Positions 42,769-48,705 of a DNA stretch of 48,705 bases are shown piece after piece (within the stretch, counting starts at the first letter, position 1; every line of letters begins with the position of its first letter). Both the position numbers and the translations under genes were made by a program. This DNA comes from Candidatus Bathyarchaeota archaeon (GTDB lineage: Archaea; Thermoproteota; Bathyarchaeia; 40CM-2-53-6; RBG-13-38-9), in contig JAGTRD010000002.1 in the NCBI GenBank assembly GCA_018396915.1, positions 1-48,705 on the forward strand, written 5' to 3'. The notes beneath the pieces were generated by a model. That model saw only the letters and a program-made list of their open reading frames with translations. It was not told where the DNA came from and searched no databases.

Positions 42769-43068
42769 TCAGGTCACCTCACCATTTATGTAGAAGGTAC
42801 GGGTCAACAACGAATCTTTCGCATTGAATCTCATTTTGTTTTTACTTCCTCTCTAACAGAGCCTCATAGACTTGCCGTGTCTTATTTAGGTTTTGTCATA
42901 ACTTCTAAAGCACTGACATGGTTAAGAGTTTTACAGGCCGCTTCATCCATAACCGATCTCTGAAATAGTATAAACCGTGTTTGGCCTTCCATAAAGAAAA
43001 CGGATTTAGGCTAAGTATACGCCAAATAATATGAGGCGCCCTCATATCTCATAGATTAAAGCTAAGAT
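42769..43068. other. 300-base divergent gap upstream of S15
   Basis: Contains the S15 promoter and Shine-Dalgarno on the minus strand and the A/T-rich promoter of the plus-strand membrane protein. The inverted repeat ATGAGG-CGC-CCTCAT is at 43031-43045. I see no RNA gene or further coding frame. Confidence 0.35.
43031..43045. repeat. Inverted repeat ATGAGG-CGC-CCTCAT
   Basis: Six base pairs with a three-base centre, just downstream of an A/T-rich stretch AAATAATATG (43024-43033) that could be a TATA box. A regulator site near the promoter of the next plus-strand gene is possible. Confidence 0.35.
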
Positions 43069-43143
43069 TTGGTTGAGCTAGATTTAATAGTGAGATCAGA
43101 CTTAATTTCTGAACAATATTATAATGTGGGAATTGGGGAGATT

Positions 43144-43578
43144 ATGGCTGATTTTGAAGTTTTATATGAAGGCCATGCTACTGACCTTAAACTTGCCGAC
43201 CGGAACATGAGGATGTATAGGGCGATACTCATCTTTCTCCTTGACGTCGCCATTCTCTACGGTATATTCTTTATTCAAATAATAGTCTTTCAATATCCGA
43301 ATTTACTCGTATCTATGGTTGTATTTTTTATACTTACAGTGCTGATTCTTCCGGCTCCAATACTTATCACCCCAAGCGATTATAGAATACTACCTAAAGC
43401 TGTGGATACTGATGGTAAAAGGCTGATACCCTTGAGGCCTAACTACAGGACCAAAACCAATGAAAAAAGAAGGTTTGTATCCATATTGCACCCTAGGAGA
43501 GGGGAGTTTATGCGGCTATACACAACGGAACCAAAGAAGCTACAATATGCCATTCAAAAGGCAACTTTAAGGAAGTAG
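43144..43578 (+). CDS. Hypothetical two-helix membrane protein
   Basis: Starting at the ATG at 43144 (MADFEVLYEGHATDLKL, preceded by GGGGAG) it has 144 residues; the frame is open from 43069. Two adjacent membrane helices (about residues 28-52 and 56-78) are followed by a basic soluble C-terminus rich in Arg and Lys. I do not recognise the family. It is divergent from S15 and convergent with pheA. Confidence 0.6.
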   Translation: MADFEVLYEGHATDLKLADRNMRMYRAILIFLLDVAILYGIFFIQIIVFQYPNLLVSMVVFFILTVLILPAPILITPSDYRILPKAVDTDGKRLIPLRPNYRTKTNEKRRFVSILHPRRGEFMRLYTTEPKKLQYAIQKATLRK

Positions 43579-43609
43579 GAAATGCTAACTCAATTCTTCC
43601 CACTAAATG

Positions 43610-44428
43610 TTATAATCTAGCCCTCTGATATGATCCCAAAATCTTTAAGAGAATAGTCTTCTCTTTCAGTTCCTCCAGAGCCTCCTGAATTAACCTTTCA
43701 GCCCTGTGACCTTCGAAATCGCAGTAGAATATGTATTCCCAAGGTTTCTTACGTGTAGGCCTAGACTCGATCTTTGTCAAATTAATTCTTCTCCTAGCAA
43801 ATACTCCTAAGGCTTCATATAGAGATCCTGGAGCGTGAACTACTGAGAATATTATTGAGGTCTTATCCTTACCTGTTGGCGAGGCGTCCATATGACCAAG
43901 AACCAGAAACCTTGTGAAATTGTTTGGATTATCCTCGATATTTCTTGCTATAACTTTCATGCCATATATTTTGGCAGCTAACTCGGTACCAATAGCGGCA
44001 ATATAATTGTTTTCCCCTATTGCTTTAACAGCTGCTGCGGTGCTTCCCACTTCAATAAGCTCTGCTTTCGGTAGATTCTGTCTCAAGAAATTTCTGCACT
44101 GAGCTAGAGCCTGAGGATGAGAGGCCACAGCCTCTATCTTAGATAAGTCGATAGGAGCCCTAGCTATCAAGTTATGCTCAATCCTGAGCTCCACTTCTCC
44201 AGAGATCTTGAGATCAGACTCTAAGAGTAGGTCTAGAGCGATGTTGACTGAACCCTCTATCGAATTCTCAACGGGAACTACCCCAAACTCTGATGAGCCT
44301 GTGCTCACTGTCATAAATACTTCAGGAAGGTCACGGCATGAAATCAGTTCTACATTTTTATTAAAGTAGGAGAGCGCTGCCTGCTCAGTGAAAGTCCCTC
44401 TAGGTCCAAGGTAAGCAACCTTCACCAT
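43610..44428 (-). CDS. pheA: Prephenate dehydratase
   Basis: Makes phenylpyruvate from prephenate in phenylalanine synthesis. It has 272 residues. The N-terminal dehydratase domain carries GPRGTFTEQAALSYF, the segment FGVVPVENSIEGSVN and the catalytic NFTRFLVLG (Thr-Arg-Phe). The C-terminal ACT domain (about 185-270) has GSLYEALGVFARRRINLTKIESRP, which should bind phenylalanine as feedback inhibitor. It is monofunctional: no chorismate mutase part. It is divergent from hisD. Confidence 0.94.
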   Translation of the reverse strand: MVKVAYLGPRGTFTEQAALSYFNKNVELISCRDLPEVFMTVSTGSSEFGVVPVENSIEGSVNIALDLLLESDLKISGEVELRIEHNLIARAPIDLSKIEAVASHPQALAQCRNFLRQNLPKAELIEVGSTAAAVKAIGENNYIAAIGTELAAKIYGMKVIARNIEDNPNNFTRFLVLGHMDASPTGKDKTSIIFSVVHAPGSLYEALGVFARRRINLTKIESRPTRKKPWEYIFYCDFEGHRAERLIQEALEELKEKTILLKILGSYQRARL

Positions 44429-44547
44429 GTGGATTCAACACCTTACCAATACCGTTCAAGCGAACGGTTATTATTTCTATTGTATAATATGATGCCCGAT
44501 CAACTTTAAGGTAACCGCCTGCAACTATTTACTGTAATCGACAGCAA

Positions 44548-45861
44548 TTGAACTCCAATGGTGTAACCAGCTTGATTCGCATAATTAAACTCAGAGAGCT
44601 CAAAGATGAGAATCTAGAGAAGATTGTAAATCGTGGTTTTCTAGACTTGAAACATGTTGAGATGGATGTTAAACATGTAGTGGAAGAGGTCAGAAGCAGG
44701 GGTGACGACGCTCTATTTGAATTTACGTATAGATTTGACGGATTAGAATTAGACTCTAATAGTGTTAAAGCTACAAGAAGTGATTTTGAAGAAGCTTACA
44801 AGAAAGTTAAGCCGATAGAGATTAGAGCGCTGAGGAGGGCTGCCTCGAACATAAGAAGGTTCCATGAGATACAATTCAGAAATCTCACATTTCAATGGCA
44901 TCGCCGAGATGTGAAGATGGGGGTAGTGACCAAGCCGATATCTTCAGTCGGCATCTATGCTCCAGGCGGGAGGAGACCTTACCCCTCATCCGTCCTGATG
45001 TGCGCCATACCCGCGAAGGTTGCAGGTGTAGACCGGATTATCCTGTGCAGTCCACCATCTCCGAAAGAAAGATTCAACCCTCACATTCTCGTAGCTGCTG
45101 AGATAGCCGGTGTGGATGAGGTTTACTGTGTAGGCGGAGCGCAAGCCATTGCAGCGATGGCTTACGGAACCCAGACATTGAGTCCTGTCGAGAAAATAGT
45201 GGGACCCGGAAATATTTACGTCACAGCGGCTAAGCTCCTCGTTAGTGGCCACGTAGCAGTTGATCTTCCAGCTGGGCCGAGCGAAATTCTAATCATTGCG
45301 GATGATAGTGCTGAAGCTAAATTCGTTGCAGCCGACCTTATGGCTCAAGCTGAGCATGACGAGAAGGCCACATGTATTCTAATAACTACTTCTGAAGAAC
45401 TAGCAAAAGATGTGGATAAGCATATAGAAGATGTGGCAAGTGTGGCACCCCAAATGGTGATTGCTTCAAGGGCTCTGGAGAATAATGGCATCATAATAAT
45501 TGTCGAAAACTTTACAGATGCTATAGCCTTGGCTGATAAAATAGCTCCAGAGCATTTAGCCTTAATGGTCAGAAGGCCGGAACGTTTACTCAAAAGAGTA
45601 AGGAACGCTGGAATGATCTTTTTAGGAAAGTATTCGCCTGTGGCGGTGGGCGACTATTGTGCTGGTACAAATCATGTACTGCCTACCGGTGGATATTCAA
45701 AGGTATACTCCGGCCTCTCAGTCAGAGACTTTCTTAAAACAATCAACTACTTACATTGCTCGAAGAATGGATTGAAGAGGATGGCTGAGACTGCGGTGAC
45801 CTTAGCTAGTATTGAGGGGTTAGAACTTCACGCTGAATCGATCAGAATCAGAAATATTTGA
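44548..45861 (+). CDS. hisD: Histidinol dehydrogenase
   Basis: Oxidises histidinol to histidine in two NAD-dependent steps. It has 437 residues in the long frame. GGRRPYPSSVLM, the segment VGGAQAIAAMAYGT, AGPSEILIIAD and the zinc-site region DLMAQAEHDE, with H--PTGG near the C-terminus, are intact. The frame begins at TTG 44548; TTG at 44572 (LIRIIKLREL) fits the family better. First gene of the histidine operon here. Confidence 0.94.
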   Translation: MNSNGVTSLIRIIKLRELKDENLEKIVNRGFLDLKHVEMDVKHVVEEVRSRGDDALFEFTYRFDGLELDSNSVKATRSDFEEAYKKVKPIEIRALRRAASNIRRFHEIQFRNLTFQWHRRDVKMGVVTKPISSVGIYAPGGRRPYPSSVLMCAIPAKVAGVDRIILCSPPSPKERFNPHILVAAEIAGVDEVYCVGGAQAIAAMAYGTQTLSPVEKIVGPGNIYVTAAKLLVSGHVAVDLPAGPSEILIIADDSAEAKFVAADLMAQAEHDEKATCILITTSEELAKDVDKHIEDVASVAPQMVIASRALENNGIIIIVENFTDAIALADKIAPEHLALMVRRPERLLKRVRNAGMIFLGKYSPVAVGDYCAGTNHVLPTGGYSKVYSGLSVRDFLKTINYLHCSKNGLKRMAETAVTLASIEGLELHAESIRIRNI

Positions 45862-46003
45862 AAGATCTTGTGATAATCGAATCGCAGAGCGATTGTGAGG
45901 ATACCTATGGCAAACGAAGATAAGTCTGCATTTTGAGATTTATTAGACTGTATCCTACATCTACATCGAGACGGTATGAATAAAATGCTATGGGGATTCG
46001 TCT

Positions 46004-47185
46004 TTGTTCAACAGCAAATATCGCATATTAGATAGAGATACCTTATTGATGATGAACGCTATTGAGAAAATATCAGGCGTAACACGAATAACCTTCGACT
46101 GTGACGGAGTTATAGTGATCGATAGGGATTCGTATAGGGCAACGATAATAAACGCGGTCGATTATTATTTCCTTGAACTTCTTAAGCTAAAAGGAAATAG
46201 AGGAAGGTTGGTGACCCATGATGACATACAAAGAATCAAGGATACCGGAGCTTTCAACAATGATTGGAATCTGACCTACATGTTAATCATGTATTATATT
46301 GCACTCTTACTCAACCATCTAATTAAAGAAGTTAATTTTAGAGATATTGAGAAAACACAGACAACTTCTGGCTTAAACGAGACTCTTAAGACGCTTAGGA
46401 TGGTTGGTTCTGCAGCTGCACGTTTAGGAATCGACACTACCTATCTTGAAATGATGAAAAATGATAGAACACTAGGCTTGGACAAGCTTATCGGCAGAAT
46501 CGATGGGAGATCAGCCATTTCAATACCGAGAGAGATCCAGTTATTCTTTGGGCTTGAAGACAGAGTTTTGAAGATCGCCGAATATCTCTGCCCTTTCAAG
46601 ATGGAAGGAGATGATCTATTAAGGAGACTGTTTGATGAGATCTATTTGGGCCGTACACTTTACGAGAAGTTCACAGGTAGAAGGGCAGTCTTCAAGTTTG
46701 TTAAGGGGCTTATAGATGAGGAAAGAATAATTCCAACAACACAAACTCTAGAAAAAATAGAACAGAGATTTGGCCTTTCTGGAATATATTCGGAGAGACC
46801 TCGAGAAGAAGCCTTATACACTCTGAGGAAACACAGGATCCTAAGATATTTTGATGAGAAGGCGATGTTCTTCAATGAGGACATAATAGGTGAGGACCCT
46901 CGGCGACTCGGCTTTGGAAAACCAGACCCCAGATCTTTCCTAAGATTTATCGATACCTCCTCCATGAGAAACCATGCAGTTGCATATGTTGGAGATACAG
47001 TTACAGACGCTCTCCTGATAAAGAATGTAAAGGCTTTGGGAGTCAAAGACCTAGTGTTCATCGGAACATTGTCCTCTTCGCCGAACCCTGAAGGTTTAAA
47101 AAGCAAGTTTATGGAGTTAGAAGCTGATGCAATCGTATATGACGTAAACAACATACCTAAAATGATTGAAGGTTTAGAGATTTGA
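46004..47185 (+). CDS. HAD-superfamily phosphatase in the histidine operon
   Basis: A 393-residue HAD hydrolase. Nucleophile Asp32 and acid Asp34 lie in FDCDGVIV, motif II Ser263 in YSERPREEA, motif III Lys306 in GFGKPDP, and motif IV in VGDTVTD (Asp331, Asp335). The long helical insert between motifs I and II (about 60-250) acts as a large cap. The core resembles the HAD subfamily IA group TIGR01548 by its xRPREEA segment. It lies between hisD and hisB, with its TGA overlapping the hisB TTG. This suggests histidinol-phosphate phosphatase, which is otherwise missing from the cluster. Reaction inferred from context. Confidence 0.85.
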   Translation: MFNSKYRILDRDTLLMMNAIEKISGVTRITFDCDGVIVIDRDSYRATIINAVDYYFLELLKLKGNRGRLVTHDDIQRIKDTGAFNNDWNLTYMLIMYYIALLLNHLIKEVNFRDIEKTQTTSGLNETLKTLRMVGSAAARLGIDTTYLEMMKNDRTLGLDKLIGRIDGRSAISIPREIQLFFGLEDRVLKIAEYLCPFKMEGDDLLRRLFDEIYLGRTLYEKFTGRRAVFKFVKGLIDEERIIPTTQTLEKIEQRFGLSGIYSERPREEALYTLRKHRILRYFDEKAMFFNEDIIGEDPRRLGFGKPDPRSFLRFIDTSSMRNHAVAYVGDTVTDALLIKNVKALGVKDLVFIGTLSSSPNPEGLKSKFMELEADAIVYDVNNIPKMIEGLEI

Positions 47186-47760
47186 GAGAGAAGACAGTAA
47201 ATAGGACAACTTCAGAAGTCAAGATCAAGGTCAAGGTCAATCTAGATGGCTCAGGAAGTTTTAGTGTTAAGACTGGAAACATGTTCATTAACCACATCAT
47301 AGAAACCCTGTCGAAACATTCCCTCATAGACATTCACATAGAGGCTTCAGGTGACCTTAAACATCACCTTGCAGAAGAGGTTGCTCTCACTATAGGTCAA
47401 GCAATCGATCAAGCATTAAACGATAAGAAGGGTATTAGAAGATTCGGTTCAGCCTATGTACCAATGGACGACTCATTGGCTAGGGCAACCGTGGATTTAG
47501 GTGGCAGACCATACTCCATAATAGACTTGAAAGTTGAGAATGCTGAAGTTGAGGATTTGAAGAGGGAGGACATAGAGCATTTTTTCAGGTCCTTAGCCCA
47601 ATCTTCAAGGTCAAATATTCACTTAACAACTTTATACGGTAGCAACGATCACCATAAGGTGGAGGCCGCGACGAAAGCCTTAGCACTTGCCCTGAAAGAT
47701 GCATGCTCCATAGAGCCTAGGAGGCTGAGCACTATTCCGAGCATAAAGGGCGAGCTGTAG
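47182..47760 (+). CDS. hisB: Imidazoleglycerol-phosphate dehydratase
   Basis: Monofunctional archaeal HisB of 192 residues. FINHIIETLSKHSLID, HHLAEEVALTIGQAI (manganese site with HHxxE), then DLGGRPY, EHFFRSLAQSSR and DHHKVEAATKALALAL (second metal site) are all present. The TTG start at 47182 overlaps the upstream stop; its own stop overlaps the hisH start. Confidence 0.95.
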   Translation: MREKTVNRTTSEVKIKVKVNLDGSGSFSVKTGNMFINHIIETLSKHSLIDIHIEASGDLKHHLAEEVALTIGQAIDQALNDKKGIRRFGSAYVPMDDSLARATVDLGGRPYSIIDLKVENAEVEDLKREDIEHFFRSLAQSSRSNIHLTTLYGSNDHHKVEAATKALALALKDACSIEPRRLSTIPSIKGEL

Positions 47761-48368
47761 TGACCTTCATAGTGATAATAAATTATAGTGTAGGAAACCT
47801 TCTCAGTGTCAAGAGGGGGTTGGAAAAGGCTGGCGCAAAGGTGGCCATATCGAGCGAACCTGAAGAGATAAGGGGATCAGACGGAGTAATATTGCCTGGG
47901 GTGGGTGCTTTCGCTGAAGCTAAAAAGAACCTGTCTAGTCTAGAAGAGATTGTAATCCAAGAGGTTAAGGACGGTAAGGCTCTACTTGGGATATGCCTCG
48001 GCCTCCAACTTCTATTCACCACAAGCCATGAAGGAGGTCTTATCAGAGGCTTAGATATCATCAGGGGGGAGGTTGTTAAACTACCTACGAACGTAAAGAT
48101 TCCACATATAGGTTGGAACAATATAAGAATTGAGAAGTCTTGCACTCTACTGGAGAATATCCCCGACGATTCACATATGTATTTCGTAAATTCATACATT
48201 GCCAAACCTGAAGACCCCACTATTGTAACTGCAACCACAGATTATGGAGTCCGGTTTCCATCGGCCCTTGAAAAAAGAAACATTTTCGCAACACAGTTTC
48301 ACCCTGAGAAGAGTGGAGAGATGGGCCTTAGAATATTGAAAAATTTTGTGACAGCAATAAGGAAGTAA
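47760..48368 (+). CDS. hisH: Imidazole glycerol phosphate synthase, glutaminase subunit
   Basis: Class I glutamine amidotransferase that feeds ammonia to HisF. It has 202 residues. The triad is Cys in LGICLGLQLLF and His/Glu in FHPEKSGEMG; GVGAF forms the oxyanion region. The GTG start overlaps the hisB stop (TAGTG). Confidence 0.95.
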   Translation: MTFIVIINYSVGNLLSVKRGLEKAGAKVAISSEPEEIRGSDGVILPGVGAFAEAKKNLSSLEEIVIQEVKDGKALLGICLGLQLLFTTSHEGGLIRGLDIIRGEVVKLPTNVKIPHIGWNNIRIEKSCTLLENIPDDSHMYFVNSYIAKPEDPTIVTATTDYGVRFPSALEKRNIFATQFHPEKSGEMGLRILKNFVTAIRK

Positions 48369-48372
48369 AGAC

Positions 48373-48705
48373 ATGATAGTGATTCCGTCAATAGACTTGC
48401 TTAGAGGCAAGTGTGTCCGACTATTCCAGGGAGACCCCTCACAAGTCAGGGAGTATTATCAAGATCCTGAGGAAGCGGTCAAATTATTCCAATCCCAAGG
48501 AGCATCTATGCTTCACATAGTAGATTTAGATGCAGCTTTAGGTTTGGGCGACAACTTGAATGTCATAAATAGAATAATCAAGTCTGTAAAGATCGGAACC
48601 CAGGTTGGTGGAGGCATCAGAAGTATGGAAAGAGCAGAGCAGCTATTGAACCTCGGAGTCTATAGAATTGTTTTCGGGACAGCCTGCATTAGAATGCCTG
48701 AACTC
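48373..48705 (+). CDS. hisA: Phosphoribosylformimino-AICAR-P isomerase (HisA), 5' part
   Basis: Starts with ATG at 48373 and runs off the right edge after 111 codons. IPSIDLLRGKCVRLFQGD with the catalytic Asp8, HIVDLDAALG and VGGGIRSMERAEQLL are TIM-barrel features of HisA, as is the phosphate-binding GTACI. It begins four bases after hisH, continuing the operon. Confidence 0.92.
   Translation, partial: MIVIPSIDLLRGKCVRLFQGDPSQVREYYQDPEEAVKLFQSQGASMLHIVDLDAALGLGDNLNVINRIIKSVKIGTQVGGGIRSMERAEQLLNLGVYRIVFGTACIRMPEL

Overview
The window is archaeal chromosomal DNA. The evidence is Orc1/Cdc6, EF-2 with a diphthamide histidine, the Rrp4/Rrp41/Rrp42 exosome, SBDS, an alpha proteasome subunit, RNase P proteins, archaeal-type ribosomal proteins (L37Ae, L15e, L13e, S3Ae, S15) and an isopentenyl phosphate kinase. 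L13e together with a methanogen-type (type 2) seryl-tRNA synthetase points to the TACK/Thermoproteota side, perhaps Bathyarchaeia or a relative; this assignment is inference. Genes are dense, often overlap by 1-20 bases, and use ATG, GTG and TTG starts.

Layout. 1-3.2 kb (minus): the 5' end of moaC, orc1/cdc6, a small membrane protein and an AIR-synthase-like protein. 3.4-6.8 kb: a UPF0282-type metallo-beta-lactamase protein (+), a striking Pro/Tyr/Gln/Val repeat protein (+), a family 2 glycosyltransferase (-) and DedA (+). 6.9-11 kb (+): two sugar-type ABC permeases, a substrate-binding protein and a creatininase-family hydrolase, with no ATPase nearby. 11-13.4 kb (-): an FmdE-like protein, a putative ECF S component and an MFS transporter. 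13.7-18.3 kb: EF-2 (-), then DNA ligase and the diphthamide ligase Dph6 (+). 18.3-23.9 kb (-): hexulose-phosphate isomerase, an XPF-type nuclease, an unknown protein, an EcfT/A/A module and a DHH phosphoesterase. 24-32.3 kb: the archaeal exosome-proteasome-RNase P superoperon. 33.7-42.8 kb (-): isoprenoid genes, ribosomal proteins, a GlmU-like enzyme, and S15-RecJ-Pcc1-SerRS with S3Ae. 43.6-48.7 kb: prephenate dehydratase (-) and a histidine operon hisD-HAD-hisB-hisH-hisA (+).

The main discovery is in the EF-2 gene. Its reading frame is broken after codon 21 by 31 bases that fold as an archaeal bulge-helix-bulge intron: a 4-bp central helix, two 3-nt bulges and a 10-bp inner stem. Cutting each bulge after its second base restores the canonical N-terminus IRNIGIIAHVDHGKTT and a 728-residue EF-2. 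This is an apparent protein-coding intron in one of the most essential genes of the cell, and it would be lost if annotators start the gene at the internal ATG (15773).

Other points of interest are the cdc6 gene, which lacks a canonical start but has a strong Shine-Dalgarno in front of an ATA codon; the Pro/Tyr repeat protein; a HAD phosphatase inside the histidine operon, a good candidate for histidinol-phosphate phosphatase; and unpaired ECF and ABC transporter parts. I found no rRNA, tRNA, CRISPR array, insertion sequence or prophage.
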